DNA of 64,000 nucleotides from Deltaproteobacteria bacterium (GCA_030272815.1 JAJSZT010000008.1:28155-92154), one strand, 5' to 3'; positions 45,220 to 55,535 are shown, numbered from the stretch's first letter. Notes: generated from the letters alone by a model not told the origin. Numbers and translations are program-made.

Positions 45220-46992
45220 TTGAATTTAACGGCGGAATCTATAGAAACTGACCTTCTTCGGCATTACGTCGAGAATGCACCGCATTTGATGTGGTTTCTC
45301 GGAGCCGGAACTTCTCGAACCGCCGGCCTGCCAACTGCCACCGACATTATCTGGGATTTGAAACAAAAATATTACTGTCTGCATGAAAATCAGGACTTGC
45401 AATCCCACGACATCAACAACAGCACCATTAAGAAAAAGATTCAAGCATACATGGATAGTAAGGGGTTCCCGGCTCTCTGGAGTCCGGAAGAATATTCCTT
45501 CTATTTTGATTTGACCTTCGGCAATGACGATAAAGCTCAACAAAAATATATCCATGAAGCTCTTGCCAACGAAAAGGTTTCCCTGAATATAGGACATCGC
45601 GTGTTGGCAGCCTTGATGGAGATGGGGCAGGCGAGGATTGTCTTCACGACAAACTTTGACGAGGTCATCGAAACGGCTTTTGCAGAGGTCGCTGGCAAGA
45701 ACCTGTCCACCTTCCATTTGGAAGGCTCTTACGCGGCTTTAGATGCACTAAATGCGGAGCGTTTTCCGCTTTACGCCAAGGTCCACGGTGACTTCCGCTA
45801 TCAAAGTATAAAGAATCTTACGGAAGATTTGCGCAACAATGACAGCGAGATTCATAAATGTTTTCTGGCAGCCTCTATAAGATACGGGCTCGTCGTATCC
45901 GGCTATAGCGGGCGTGATGGGAATGTAATGTCCATGTTTCGCAATGCACTCGATCAGAACAATGCGTTTCCGCATGGGCTATTCTGGACGGTTCCAAGAA
46001 TATCCGGGGCAGAAGAGAATGTGTGGAAACTTATCGCGTATGCCAAGGAAAAACGCGTGCGGGCTCATCTGGTTGAAACCGGAACCTTTGACGAAATGCT
46101 CTCTAAGATATGGCGGCAAGTAGAAGGTAAGCCCCAAACGTTGGATGGCAAGGTGAGAACAGCTCACGTTGAAAGTGTTTCTATTCCACTTCCTGTACCT
46201 GGAAAGCAGTTTCCGATCCTGCGCACCAACGCCTTGCCCATACTTACTCTTCCAGTCCGCTGTGGCATGGTGGATTTGGATGGAACCATCACATTTGGTG
46301 ATTTTAAGGAAAAGATCATTGAAAAATCACCAAATGCAGTTCTGACCTATACTGACAAAATCCTTTTTTGGGGAGATAGGGATGAGGTCGTTAAGTTGTT
46401 TCCCGCTGACGAAATTAAATCGATTGTGCCCTTAGATTTTGAGGATGGCGCACAAAGCGCATTGGCATCCACTTTTATGAAGTCCTTTTTCGAGGAGGCA
46501 CTTGCGACAGCGCTTTGCCATGGCAAGCCGCTTTTCCGGCGGCGCAAATATAGAACATACCATACAGTTGTGCAGCACCATGCCGCAAATAATCCATTGT
46601 TTTCCGGTTTGCGAAATGTACTGAACTACAATGGCAAGCCTGGCTATATTACAGGAAACGTACCAGGACTAAAGGATGTTACCTGGGCAGAGTCTGTGTC
46701 GATTCGGCTTGAAGAACGCGACGGTCGACTTTGGGTCATGCTTAGGCCAGATATATGGATTACGCCGCTTGCGAAACGTCAAGAAGCAAGGGCCTTCTTG
46801 CGTAAACGCCGTTTGTATCGGTATAACCCTAAGTCGTATCACCTTTTAGATGCATGGATTGAAATCCTACTCGGCGAGGTTGGGTCAGGGAGTGCAATTA
46901 AGGTGTCCTGCTTTCCAGATGCAGAATATAGCGCTAATTTCGAGGTTGGAACTCGTACAGCTTACAGCCGTGGAGGTGGTTATGGTCGCTGA
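45220..46992 (+). CDS. SIR2-APAZ effector of a short Argonaute system
   Basis: A 590-residue protein from a TTG at 45220 with AAGGAA upstream; an upstream ATG at 45142 is in frame but adds unconserved sequence. The N-terminal SIR2-type NADase domain shows [31 protein letters not shown] (catalytic Asn), YAKVHGDF (His) and VVSGYSGRD. The C-terminal 290 residues correspond to the APAZ domain that replaces the N/PAZ part of Argonaute. In SPARSA systems, guide-directed recognition of invader DNA activates this domain to deplete NAD+, killing the infected cell. It overlaps the Argonaute gene by 11 bases. Confidence 0.88.
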   Translation: MNLTAESIETDLLRHYVENAPHLMWFLGAGTSRTAGLPTATDIIWDLKQKYYCLHENQDLQSHDINNSTIKKKIQAYMDSKGFPALWSPEEYSFYFDLTFGNDDKAQQKYIHEALANEKVSLNIGHRVLAALMEMGQARIVFTTNFDEVIETAFAEVAGKNLSTFHLEGSYAALDALNAERFPLYAKVHGDFRYQSIKNLTEDLRNNDSEIHKCFLAASIRYGLVVSGYSGRDGNVMSMFRNALDQNNAFPHGLFWTVPRISGAEENVWKLIAYAKEKRVRAHLVETGTFDEMLSKIWRQVEGKPQTLDGKVRTAHVESVSIPLPVPGKQFPILRTNALPILTLPVRCGMVDLDGTITFGDFKEKIIEKSPNAVLTYTDKILFWGDRDEVVKLFPADEIKSIVPLDFEDGAQSALASTFMKSFFEEALATALCHGKPLFRRRKYRTYHTVVQHHAANNPLFSGLRNVLNYNGKPGYITGNVPGLKDVTWAESVSIRLEERDGRLWVMLRPDIWITPLAKRQEARAFLRKRRLYRYNPKSYHLLDAWIEILLGEVGSGSAIKVSCFPDAEYSANFEVGTRTAYSRGGGYGR

Positions 46993-48406
46993 TTCTTCAA
47001 GCCTTCCTGCACACTCCATCTTGCCGGAACCTCGTCTTCTATTTCAGGCAAACAGTACTGATATACATCCCCTTCGTGGGCTTTCGCAGCACGGCCCGTA
47101 TAGCGCTGGTTTTGGTTTTCCCGGACAGGTTAGGCTGGCCTATCTCGCACCGGCGGAACACATGGGCAAATTGGATGCCATTGTGTCAGAACTTGGTAAT
47201 CCAGTCGCACCGAAAGAAGCTCCCAATTATTATGTTCAGTACACTGGGTTTGAGAAGGTATTCCGTGTTCCGTTGGTTGCACCGTCGGAAGCTCTGAAAT
47301 GCGCCATGCTTGAAGAGTGTGAAGCTCTTGCAGTCTCTGGAAACGGGGTTGCCCTCGTGGAAAAAGTTCTTCAATCCATGACTGGCTTGTTCAGGCAAAA
47401 GCATGCATTTGACGTTCTTATCATTTATCTGTCTCCAAACTGGAAAGCGTGCTTCGAGTATGAAGGCTTTAATCTGCATGACCGGATCAAGGCAAAAGCC
47501 GCACCGCTTGATCTACCAATCCAGATAGTCAACGACACAGCATTTACGCGAAGCTGTCGAGCCAATGTGATGTGGGGTATCAGTGTTGCCCTTTATGCGA
47601 AGGCCGGTGGAATACCATGGAAACTTGCTGATTGGGACAAGGATGAAGCTTATATTGGCCTTAGCTACGCCATCAAGAAGCATGCGGGTGGACATGATTA
47701 CACTACCTGTTGCAGCCAAGTATTTGATCCAGACGGCACTGGTTTTGAATTTGTTGCTTACGATACGCGTGAATTTACGACAGACCACAAAGGTAATCCT
47801 TATCTCAGCTATCAGGAAATGCAGTCGGTTCTGTCCAAGAGTCTACAACTGTATCAGAATGGTCATAATGGACGTATGCCACGCAAGATTTATGTCCACA
47901 AGACAACACATTTTACTGAAGAGGAAGTACAGGGAGCGTTCGATGCTTTTGGCGGAAAAACTGAAATTGAGCTTATCCAGTTTATAAGGAGTACAAACTG
48001 GTACGGACTGAAAGTTGATGGTCCGCGAAGAGTAGATCTAAAACCAGAACCTGCTTCCTATCCGGTAGATCGCGGTCTATATCAACCATTGACCGGTTCG
48101 GAATGCCTTCTATGGACGCAAGGCAGCGTGACAGGGGTCAATCCGCAGCGGCCAAATCAGCCTGTTTTTAAGGAAGCCGCGCTCAAACCGCTTCCCGGCC
48201 CCATAATGTTGCGCCGTTTTTCCGGTGCTGGAGGATGGCACGATACCTGTTCAAGTATCCTCGCTCTGACGAAAGTAGATTGGAACAACAATACACTTTA
48301 CAAGACACTTCCTGTCACACTCGTGTATTCGCAGGTCTTTGCTGATGTTGTAAAACAGACACCGGATATTGTGAACGAGATATACGATTACCGCTTCTTT
48401 ATGTAG
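46982..48406 (+). CDS. Short prokaryotic Argonaute (MID-PIWI)
   Basis: A 474-residue short pAgo. The ATG at 46982 is chosen because GGAGGTGG lies just upstream and it overlaps the SIR2-APAZ stop. The N-terminal half is a MID domain that would bind the guide 5' end, and the C-terminal half is PIWI ([53 protein letters not shown]). The first PIWI catalytic aspartate position reads GLS, so slicing activity is absent, as in other short pAgos. It should form a complex with the SIR2-APAZ protein. Confidence 0.9.
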   Translation: MVADSSSLPAHSILPEPRLLFQANSTDIHPLRGLSQHGPYSAGFGFPGQVRLAYLAPAEHMGKLDAIVSELGNPVAPKEAPNYYVQYTGFEKVFRVPLVAPSEALKCAMLEECEALAVSGNGVALVEKVLQSMTGLFRQKHAFDVLIIYLSPNWKACFEYEGFNLHDRIKAKAAPLDLPIQIVNDTAFTRSCRANVMWGISVALYAKAGGIPWKLADWDKDEAYIGLSYAIKKHAGGHDYTTCCSQVFDPDGTGFEFVAYDTREFTTDHKGNPYLSYQEMQSVLSKSLQLYQNGHNGRMPRKIYVHKTTHFTEEEVQGAFDAFGGKTEIELIQFIRSTNWYGLKVDGPRRVDLKPEPASYPVDRGLYQPLTGSECLLWTQGSVTGVNPQRPNQPVFKEAALKPLPGPIMLRRFSGAGGWHDTCSSILALTKVDWNNNTLYKTLPVTLVYSQVFADVVKQTPDIVNEIYDYRFFM

Positions 48407-48537
48407 TAACTGCGATGGATTTGTAATAAGAAAGAAATTAAGTATCTAACATGATGGTTATGTGAGTAATGTCTATGCGATATCCAAAAAGCAGCTTTAA
48501 TCAACAGGTATCGAAAAGGTGGAATTTGGTGGAATTT

Positions 48538-48660
48538 GGTGTCAAAAGCTTGAATTGTGAATTATAAATTTCTAAAATATATTGAAATGATTATAAAATA
48601 TGACACTTCAGTATGCAAAAACAATTCGTAAAAAGCTGCGGGAGCTGGCTGGTCTTGCGG
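48538..48660 (+). repeat. Small-ORF repeat family D1, copy 5 (truncated)
   Basis: GGTGTCAAAAGCTTGAATTG and the AT-rich leader are followed by the ORF start at 48600, MTLQYAKTIRKKLRELAGLA, which diverges at 48660 into unrelated sequence. It lies just after the Argonaute gene. Confidence 0.8.
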
Positions 48661-48722
48661 TAGTACAGTATAGCTGCGTTCCCTGCGCCTTGCATCTCCG
48701 GCAAACTCGACAATCGCTCAAG

Positions 48723-48959
48723 TTAGATGATATACTCCTCACCAATTACCGAAGGGTCGTAAAGATCCGGAAAGTAATAGGGAAGAACACCAATTGGCAG
48801 CCCGATCGTTAACGGCGCACGGTGGCTTTGTGACTGCAAAAGACCGTCCTCGATCAGCGCGCTGACGATTCGGCGTGCATTGCGTTCGCTCATGTTCAGG
48901 ATCTCTACGGCCATACCCCTTGGTATGGCGCCCCGCATAAATACTAAGCAAAAGGTCAA
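48723..48959 (-). pseudogene. C-terminal fragment of a Fic-family protein
   Basis: RGMAVEILNMSERNARRIVS, LIEDGLLQSQSHRAPLTIGL and YYFPDLYDPSVIGEE look like the C-terminal winged-helix end of a Fic protein of another subfamily than the gene at 53490. The Fic core is missing upstream, so it is a relic. Confidence 0.6.
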
Positions 48960-49169
48960 GTCTACGTTTGACTCTTTATAAGGGATTAGGGAATGTAGCT
49001 CAGTTTATAAGTTTATATCGACAGGAAGGAAACCCACGGGAATAGCCATTGAAAAATAAGTAACCCGTTCGAGCAGAGGATTGGCTGATAGTGGCGTGTT
49101 ATATATGTTGGGAAATGCTTGAGATTATCTGTAACAAAAGAAACAGATTTTCGGTCAGGCATTTTCAAA

Positions 49170-49225
49170 GGGCTTTCGAGATGGAATCAGTTGGTATCTG
49201 GTCGATTTGAGTAAAGCACAGGGCA
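49170..49225 (+). pseudogene. Short internal fragment of the Fic gene
   Basis: CAGTTGGTATCTGGTCGATT and GAGTAAAGCACAGGGCAA match the 53540-53581 part of the intact Fic gene (SWYLADLSKAQGKQ) with one substitution, after which the sequence continues into the AlbA_2 gene leader. It is a deletion scar. Confidence 0.7.
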
Positions 49226-49245
49226 ACAGGAAGGAACCGTAAAAT

Positions 49246-49782
49246 ATGAGTCTCCCTGTCAATATACATAAAGTACTGCAGGGCTTCCCTGTGGAGTGGG
49301 AGCGGCTTGAGTTTAAACGTGGCTGGAATCCTGAGGCCGTTTTGCACACCATGTGCGCTTTTGCCAATGACTTCCACAACCTGGGCGGCGGCTATATCTT
49401 CCTTAGTATTTCCGATGACAACGGCTCTCCGGCTCCTCGTTTTAAGACTGATGATAATCGAACATACTTTGTGAGTTATTTTCTTGCTCATCCCCTTGCA
49501 GTTTCGAAAGAGACCGCACAAGTCGGGACCAAGCCAGTACCAAGTTGGGACCAAGTCACCGCACAAGTCACCGCACAAGTCTTGAACTTTTGCCAGGAGC
49601 CGCGCAAGTCCTCAGAAATTATGGAATTGATTGGTCTTAAACACTGGAAAACTTTCCAGACAAACTATCTAAAACCTCTTCTCCAACAAGGGTTACTTGC
49701 TATGACCATTCCTGAAAAACCAACGAGCAGTAAACAACGCTATGTAACTACCGAAACAGGGAAAGAGGCCTTAAAAACATGA
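49246..49782 (+). CDS. AlbA_2 (Schlafen-type) protein, internally shortened
   Basis: A 178-residue frame that keeps an N-terminal AlbA_2-like part ([40 protein letters not shown]) and a C-terminal winged-helix part ([38 protein letters not shown]). The usual middle region is absent and is replaced by a low-complexity [20 protein letters not shown] stretch. Full-length relatives of about 400-500 residues are putative transcription regulators or nucleases. A second, more deleted copy lies at 53239-53401. Translation is possible, function doubtful. Confidence 0.55.
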   Translation: MSLPVNIHKVLQGFPVEWERLEFKRGWNPEAVLHTMCAFANDFHNLGGGYIFLSISDDNGSPAPRFKTDDNRTYFVSYFLAHPLAVSKETAQVGTKPVPSWDQVTAQVTAQVLNFCQEPRKSSEIMELIGLKHWKTFQTNYLKPLLQQGLLAMTIPEKPTSSKQRYVTTETGKEALKT

Positions 49783-49956
49783 ACGAATTTTTAAAAGCTT
49801 TTCCAATTTTGCACGCAGTGCATGCAGAATTGAGGCTTTTAGAGAAAGGTCGGCCGGCGCGTGACAAATTGCCAACTGTGGAAAACCTCTCCGCACTGCG
49901 GAGCGAATTGTTTGAGAGATAATATCCAAAATTTCTATGAGAAAGATATCAACATA

Positions 49957-50265
49957 ATGAGCATGGCACTGGAACAGCTATCTACTTGGATGAAATCTTC
50001 AGAAGATGAGCACCTGGAGTTCAAGGAAGCAAAGAAGCATTTCGACTTTGAGAAGTTGGTTCGATACTGTGCGGCACTCGCCAATGAGAGTGGAAGGAAA
50101 ATAATCTTGGGGGTTTCCGACAAAAAGCCCCGAAAAGTGGTTGGCACACGAGCCTTCTCGAGTATTGAACGAACCAAAGCGGGGCTTATAGAACGTTTAC
50201 ATTTACGCATAGAAATTGATATTTTAGATCACAAGAATGGACGTGAAGTTGGGGACGCCCCTTAG
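49957..50265 (+). pseudogene. N-terminal fragment of another AlbA_2 protein
   Basis: The frame reads MALEQLSTWMKSSEDEHLEF then YCAALANESGRKIILGVSDK, the start of an AlbA_2 domain. After 88 or so residues it runs into GREVGDAP at a GGGGACGCCCC motif and stops. Most of the domain is lost. Confidence 0.65.
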
Positions 50266-50609
50266 TTTTACAGTTTCTAAGTAATCCTTTTAGAGCCGGT
50301 TCATGATGGCAAGTGATGGCAAGAAACCGAAGATAGAGGTCTCCCCGCCATCGCGAGCTCAGGCGAGGTGGGCGGGCACCTGGGTTCTTACGTCACATCA
50401 CAGCCCGAGGAATTGAGCGTTGTAGCGGACCCATGGAACCTCAAACTGAAACCTGCAAAACTGACAACATAACGTCCCCTTTCTCTTTCCAGGTTACAAC
50501 GATCTTTAGAGAAGAAGGTGGACAGCGAGATTCGCACATATCTTAGAGAATGTGGATACCTGGGAGAAGAAAGCCGATGAGACGCTGGCAGAAGACTTTG
50601 TAGGGCCAG
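50266..50609. other. Non-coding region with small unrecognised relics
   Basis: No ORF with support is present. GGTGGGCGGGCACCTGGG and nearby GC-rich palindromic pieces suggest decayed repeats. Nothing further was recognised. Confidence 0.35.
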
Positions 50610-51671
50610 CTATCCTTTGATGTAGTTGCCCACAATGGGAATGACTTTCTGGCAGTTGGGACAGCTCTTCTGAGCAGTTATGTGGTATGCCCTTAAGTCA
50701 AAGACATATCGCTCAATCAAGAGCGTTTTGCAATGGGGGCAGTATGTATTCTCATATGGGTGTCCGGGGACATTGCCCACATAGACATAGCTTAAGCCCT
50801 CGGCTACCCCAATATCCCTTCCTTGTTCCAGGGTAGTTACAGGGGTTGGCGGCGACTCAAATCGGTATGCCGGATAATAGGCCGATAGATGCCATGGCGT
50901 ATCCTTGCCGAGTTCATTCTTGATCCTTTTTGCTGTACCTCTCAAACAGGCATGATTATCATTTACGCCGGGAATGACTAAGGTCGTCATCTCTATGTGA
51001 ACACCCCATCTTTTAGCCTGCACCGCATTTCTCCAGACCTTGTCGACATCGGCACCACAATACCTCTGAACGGCCCTTTTGTCCCCTTTGACATCTATGT
51101 TCATGGCGTTAAGGCCATGTTCGGCCAACAGCTTCAAGGCCCCTTCACTCATATAACCGTTCGTGACGTAGGTATTGTAATAGCCCACATCTCTTGCCAG
51201 ATCGAAGACATCCAGGGCATATTCCAGAAGAAGGGTCGGCTCATTAAAGGAGATGCTGCTTCCCTGGCAGTCATATCGTTTCATCAGCTTCACAAATTCC
51301 GAAGGGCTGGTATAGGTGCCTCTCTTTGCGTCAGGACATGATTTGCTCAGCTCCCAGTTCTGACACCATGGGCATGTGAAGTTACATGACCAGGTTCCCA
51401 CGGTTAGTGCTTGGCTTCCAGGATAAAAATGGAAAAAAGGTTTCTTCTCGATAGGATTCACACTAAGAGAAGATATATCTCCGTAAACCACGGTGTGAAG
51501 TCTACCACCTATATTCCTTCTCGTTTTGCAGAATCCGAATCTATCCGGAGGTATCTCACAAAACCTCTCGCAGGTACCGCATCTCACCTTTCCCTCCGCC
51601 AGCTTCTTGTAAAGAAGGGCCTCTTTAATCCTCGAATCGGTCGAGCCTCCAAGTTCCTGTAAAGATGACAT
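50610..51671 (-). CDS. Radical SAM protein, AmmeMemoRadiSam (AmrS) type
   Basis: A 353-residue protein of the AmrS/PflA-activase-like group. An N-terminal Cys-rich motif (CGTCERFCEIPPDRFGFCKT) is followed by the radical SAM cluster motif CNFTCPWCQNWELS at about residues 115-128. The SAM-binding segments and a final zinc-type group, YCPHCKTLLIERY with SCPNCQK, follow. The family is found with Memo and AMMECR1 partners, none of which lies here; the reaction is not established. Complete and apparently functional, unlike its neighbours. Confidence 0.8.
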   Translation of the reverse strand: MSSLQELGGSTDSRIKEALLYKKLAEGKVRCGTCERFCEIPPDRFGFCKTRRNIGGRLHTVVYGDISSLSVNPIEKKPFFHFYPGSQALTVGTWSCNFTCPWCQNWELSKSCPDAKRGTYTSPSEFVKLMKRYDCQGSSISFNEPTLLLEYALDVFDLARDVGYYNTYVTNGYMSEGALKLLAEHGLNAMNIDVKGDKRAVQRYCGADVDKVWRNAVQAKRWGVHIEMTTLVIPGVNDNHACLRGTAKRIKNELGKDTPWHLSAYYPAYRFESPPTPVTTLEQGRDIGVAEGLSYVYVGNVPGHPYENTYCPHCKTLLIERYVFDLRAYHITAQKSCPNCQKVIPIVGNYIKG

Positions 51672-51788
51672 ATGAACAAAATACAGGATTCACGCCCGGT
51701 GGTCAAACATGGTATGAGGGATCGGTAAGAAAAATCAGGACTTGTCAGCTTGACATGCTGGCTTAGCCGTTGTAAATGAGATTAACGT

Positions 51789-51956
51789 ATGAAAACTATT
51801 AGTATTTTTCCCGGTTGGAAAGCCGCGGCAGAGGCGATCTCTCACATTCTTGCCCCCTTAAGTTCTAAGGACGGGGAGATGGTCAGGACGGTTCAGGTAG
51901 GGAAAATAAAGATTCATCTCGATGGGCAGGAAGCGGATGTCCATTCTGCACTCTGA
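51789..51956 (+). CDS. Small hypothetical ORF
   Basis: A 55-residue frame, MKTISIFPGWKAAAEAISHI then LAPLSSKDGEMVRTVQVGK to the stop at 51954. It may be a gene end or a real small gene. No family is recognised, and the ribosome site is weak. Confidence 0.3.
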   Translation: MKTISIFPGWKAAAEAISHILAPLSSKDGEMVRTVQVGKIKIHLDGQEADVHSAL

Positions 51957-52040
51957 GTTGCCAGGGCAGCCCGGTGATCTGGCGCGGAAGCCCAGCGGGA
52001 ACTCAAATTGCCTTTGATGACATGAAGGGTCCATGAAAAA

Positions 52041-52775
52041 ATGCGAGGCTGGGTCGTACCACCACCAAAAACGCCTATCAAAAGTAGCGCAGAATTAAGG
52101 AAGGAAAGAGAAAAGAAGGTGAGGTGCCTCATCAGGGATGGATATCTCAGATCTGAGCGTATAAGAGACGCTATGTTAAAGGTTCGGAGGGAAGACTTCA
52201 TACCAGTTGATTACAAGGACTACGCCTATCGTGAAGTCCCTCTCCCGCTTCCAGGCGCGGAGGCGACCATATCATGTCCCCATAGCTATCCCCTTTTTTA
52301 TGAGCCCCTGGGTCTGGATAAAGGCCATAAGTTCCTCGAGATTGGTCTTGGATCCGGTTATGGCACGGCGCTTGCCAGAGAAATTGTTGGCTCAGATGGT
52401 CTGGTTGTATGCATTGAAATCGACCCACTGACCTTTGAGTTTGGGCGGAAAAATCTCGAAAACGCAGGTTATGATGACATTGTCCTCATAAAAGGGGATG
52501 GCGGGATTGGATATCTAGAGATGTCACCCTATGATAGAATCTCTGTCACAGCGGCGTGTGACAAGATTCCTCCTCCTTTGATAGAACAGCTCACAGCAGG
52601 AGGAAGAGTCATTGCGCCCATTGTAGAGGGAAGAATTCAAGAACTTGTTTTACTTGAAAAAAGTGACATGGGAGTCAAACAAAAGCTTATCTGTCGGGTG
52701 CTGTATGTGTCTTTAAGAGGAAGGTACGGAATGGGTGAGAAGCCATTACGTCGGGCTTTGCCCTTCTGTCTTTGA
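52041..52775 (+). CDS. Protein-L-isoaspartate O-methyltransferase-like
   Basis: A 244-residue SAM-dependent methyltransferase. It has the class I motif I LEIGLGSGYGTALAREIVG at about residues 101-119, VVCIEIDPLTFEFG, and the Pcm-type N-terminal EDFIPVDYKDYAYREVPLPL with GAEATISCPHS. Pcm enzymes repair isoaspartyl residues in damaged proteins in the cytoplasm. The length is a little above the usual 210-220 residues because of an N-terminal extension. Start at 52041 is uncertain. Confidence 0.8.
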   Translation: MRGWVVPPPKTPIKSSAELRKEREKKVRCLIRDGYLRSERIRDAMLKVRREDFIPVDYKDYAYREVPLPLPGAEATISCPHSYPLFYEPLGLDKGHKFLEIGLGSGYGTALAREIVGSDGLVVCIEIDPLTFEFGRKNLENAGYDDIVLIKGDGGIGYLEMSPYDRISVTAACDKIPPPLIEQLTAGGRVIAPIVEGRIQELVLLEKSDMGVKQKLICRVLYVSLRGRYGMGEKPLRRALPFCL

Positions 52776-53238
52776 GGGAAGCAGGCTTGAGACAGGGGGT
52801 CAGGTCTGCTCTTGACTCATGTTAGCGTGAAATCCGAGATATTCATGGAATGTTGGCATTTTTGGGTGGGATTGGGCGGAGGTTGTTACACATTTTGCAC
52901 GGGAGTTTTTATCCGTGTGAAGTGATTTGTGAAATTGATGTCATAAACTCAGGAGTCAAATCACGGGTGCAATATGAGATCGAACTTAGCTCTGCAATTG
53001 GTCGAGTGGTCGAGTAATTGATTAGTTGAGTGCCCGCCCTGCCTGCCCTGGCACCAAGAATGATATTGTACTCTATGGCAATAAATCTGTGCAATATTAG
53101 TGCAATATTAGTTCGTAACTAACTGTGATGATTAATTTTTATTGCTCCGTTTAATTGATTCAATATTATTGTTCTGGCGCAATTAGAAAGACATAAGGGG
53201 TCGTCTACACTATTCACAAAATGTACAAATTGTAAAAT
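52776..53238. other. Non-coding spacer
   Basis: No gene is supported. GACAGGGGGTCAGGTCTGCT near 52790 looks like a RAYT/REP-type flank. The duplication GTGCAATATTAGTGCAATAT near 53090 is a short tandem repeat. The last 60 bases precede an AlbA_2 relic. Confidence 0.35.
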
Positions 53239-53401
53239 ATGAGTCTACCTAGCAATATCCATGAAGTGTTGCATGGCCGCCCTCTATCTAAAACCTCTTC
53301 TCCAACAAGGGTTACTTGCTATGACCATTCCTGAAAAACCAACGAGCAGTAAACAACGCTATGTAACTACCGAAACAGGAAACGAGGTCTTAAAAAGATG
53401 A
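53239..53401 (+). pseudogene. Strongly deleted AlbA_2 gene copy
   Basis: ATGAGTCTACCTAGCAATAT and the next 30 bases match the start of the 49246 gene. At about 53280 the sequence jumps to the copy of its last 120 bases (CTAAAACCTCTTCTCCAACA to the end), identical or nearly so. The join is out of frame, so the product is broken. Confidence 0.8.
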
Positions 53402-53489
53402 TCAAATTTTTTAAAGGCGTTTCTTTAACGGTGACGGAAAGAAGAAATCTGAATTGGCGGAGGAAGTAAACAAACGGAAAGAAACCATT

Positions 53490-54533
53490 ATGATGACATT
53501 GCGACAATTTTCTGCGGAACCATCCACAATTCCCACCATTACCAGTTGGTATCTGGCCGATTTGAGTAAAGCACAGGGCAAGCAGGAATTGTTCACTTAT
53601 CAATCGCCTCAAAAGCTCAGGATTCTTCGCGAGCATGCCTTGATTGAGAGCGCTATTTCTTCGAACCGCATTGAAGGTATAAATGTTGACCAGTCCCGGA
53701 TTAATACCCTTATTTTGGGAAAACCGCTTTTGAAGGACAGGGATGAAGAGGAGGTTCGAGGCTACCGTGACGCTTTGCGGCTCATCCATGAAAAGGCTGG
53801 AGAAATTCCCGTTTCAGAGGAAACTATCCTGAAATTTCATAAACTTTCGCGAGGACAAATATGGGATGCCGGCAAGTATAAGGAAAAGAACATTGACATC
53901 ATCCAGAAATATCCTGATGGCCGCCGGCGGGTGCGTTTTGAAACTGTTCCCGCAGATCAAACGCCTCAGGCTATGAGCGAAATGATTGAACTCTGGTCTC
54001 GTGGACTTCAAGAACGATGGGCTCACCCTTTTATCCTGCTGGCTGCCTTAAATCTCGATTTCTTGTGCATTCATCCCTTCCGCGATGGCAATGGCCGAGT
54101 CTCACGGCTTCTTTTGCTGCTGACCTGTTACCATTCAGAACTTGAAGTCGGCCGCTATATAAGCATGGAACGGCTGATTGAACAAAACAAAGAACGTTAT
54201 TATGAAACGCTTGAGCAAAGCTCGCAGGGCTGGCATGAAGGCAAGCACGATCCATGGCCATTCATCAATTACCTTCTCTACATTCTCAAAAACGCTTATC
54301 GTGAATTTGAAGATCGCGTCGATCACCTGAAAAGTCCACGCGGAGCCAAAACAGAGCAGGTTGAGGCAGCGGTTGAGGCATTTTCCGGAAGATTCACGCT
54401 GTATGAACTTGAACACGCGTGCATGGGGGTCAGCCGGGATATGGTGCGAAAAGTGCTAAGGAATTTACAAAAGGCAGGTTCCGTAGAATGCCTGGGCCGT
54501 GGTCCCGGGGCTGTCTGGCGAAAAAAGGGGTAA
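53490..54533 (+). CDS. Fic-family protein (class II, inhibitory helix N-terminal)
   Basis: A 347-residue protein. The Fic active-site motif HPFRDGNGRVSRLLLL is complete at about residues 194-209, so it should transfer AMP (or another nucleotide group) to a hydroxyl side chain of a target protein. An N-terminal SSNRIEG at about residues 56-62 fits the (S/T)xxxE(G/N) inhibitory helix, giving an auto-inhibited class II enzyme. A C-terminal winged-helix part (YELEHACMGVSRDMVRKVLR) follows. ATG 53490 is preferred over TTG 53454. It is followed by a truncated hsdR, so it may once have belonged to a type I restriction locus. Confidence 0.88.
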   Translation: MMTLRQFSAEPSTIPTITSWYLADLSKAQGKQELFTYQSPQKLRILREHALIESAISSNRIEGINVDQSRINTLILGKPLLKDRDEEEVRGYRDALRLIHEKAGEIPVSEETILKFHKLSRGQIWDAGKYKEKNIDIIQKYPDGRRRVRFETVPADQTPQAMSEMIELWSRGLQERWAHPFILLAALNLDFLCIHPFRDGNGRVSRLLLLLTCYHSELEVGRYISMERLIEQNKERYYETLEQSSQGWHEGKHDPWPFINYLLYILKNAYREFEDRVDHLKSPRGAKTEQVEAAVEAFSGRFTLYELEHACMGVSRDMVRKVLRNLQKAGSVECLGRGPGAVWRKKG

Positions 54534-54572
54534 TACCCTTAAAAAGGGGTAATAAAGAGGGTAATAAGGCGC

Positions 54573-55029
54573 ATGGCACAAACACCTGACGAAAAGACAT
54601 ATGTGGAGCTCCCTTTTATTGAACAGTTAAAAGGAATGGGCTGGGACCATATTGAGGGTGATATTGATGTGCCGTATCTCACCGAACGGGAGAGTTTCCG
54701 CGATGTCTTGCTGGCTGATAGATTGCGTAAAGCGGTTAAAAGAATCAATCTTGATGACAACGGAAATCCCTGGCTTGACGATGACCGTGTCAATCAGGTG
54801 GTCAGCGCCTTAGAGCGAATCAGCGCGCCGAAACTGATGGAAGCAAATAAGAAAGCCTTTGATCTCATCGTGCAGGGGGTTGAAGTAGAAGGAGATCCTG
54901 CCTTGCATGGTGGAAAAGAAAAGACCGTTGCCATAATTGATTTTGATCATCCTGAGACAGACAAGAGCGTTACTTCTCGGTTTATTTATGGAAAAACTCA
55001 AACAAGCCCGCGACCTCTTACTGCAGCGG
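54573..55029 (+). pseudogene. N-terminal fragment of type I restriction subunit HsdR
   Basis: The frame reads MAQTPDEKTYVELPFIEQLK, ERESFRDVLLADRLRKAVKR, VNQVVSALERIS and KTVAIIDFDHPE, the beginning of an HsdR subunit. After about residue 128 it loses homology and joins a zeta-kinase fragment. The nuclease and motor domains are absent. No hsdM or hsdS follows. Confidence 0.75.
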
Positions 55030-55251
55030 CTGATATTCTTAAGCCTTTCCAATGTAGAAATGGCGATCGAACGCGTGGCCACACGGGTAGCACAAGGTGG
55101 TCACGATGTACTGGAAGCGATCATCAGAAGGAGATTTGAGGCTGGTATACGCAATTTTAATGAAATCTACAAAGGTTTGGTTGATGCGTGGACACTTTAT
55201 GATAATTCAGGGGAAGCGTCTGACATGCTTGAACAAGGAGGCAAAGCATGA
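55030..55251 (+). pseudogene. C-terminal fragment of a zeta-toxin-like kinase
   Basis: FLSLSNVEMAIERVATRVAQ, GGHDVLEAIIRRRFEAGIRN and LVDAWTLYDNSGEASDML match the lid and end region of the intact kinase at 41817-42395. The P-loop half has been replaced by the hsdR relic. Its stop overlaps the next start by ATGA. Confidence 0.8.
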
Positions 55252-55418
55252 CCGAAGAAAAACAAAAAGTAACAGACGCCGATCTGGAAAAAGTGGAAGC
55301 TGCGCTGCTCCGGGCAGCGCTTCGAGCACGGGAAGTCGCCCGCCAGACAGGCACGCCTCTGGTAGTGTACAAGAACGGACGAATAGTCAAAGAACTGGTT
55401 GAACAGAAGAGCAAATGA
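55248..55418 (+). CDS. Small zeta-partner protein (putative antitoxin)
   Basis: A 56-residue protein (MTEEKQKVTDADLEKVEAAL ... TPLVVYKNGRIVKELVEQKS), too short for default gene callers. It is intact although its kinase has lost the P-loop half, so it may survive as an orphan antitoxin or simply not have decayed yet. A truncated copy lies at 41444-41569. It shares layout, not close identity, with the 42392 gene. AAGGAGG precedes the start. Confidence 0.65.
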   Translation: MTEEKQKVTDADLEKVEAALLRAALRAREVARQTGTPLVVYKNGRIVKELVEQKSK

Positions 55419-55423
55419 GCGAA

Positions 55424-55535
55424 GTGATTTGGTGTCGCGTCTTGATCAGCGCATTAGTTGGAAACAGATGCTATTGAAGTAGGTAACATCCATAAAAATA
55501 TAAATTTCTAAAATATATTGAAATGATTATAAAAT
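55424..55535 (+). repeat. Small-ORF repeat family D1, leader of copy 6
   Basis: GTGATTTGGTGTCGCGTCTT through the AT-rich leader ATAAATTTCTAAAATATATT, nearly identical to 38433-38544. It lacks the GGTGTCAAATCTTGAATTG left end of the other copies, showing that the duplicated unit includes another flank. Confidence 0.8.

Noticed and set aside
46850..46981. Argonaute start at 46850 giving 518 residues
   Set aside because: The extra residues overlap the SIR2-APAZ gene by 143 bases; the ATG at 46982 has a strong ribosome site and gives the usual short-pAgo length.
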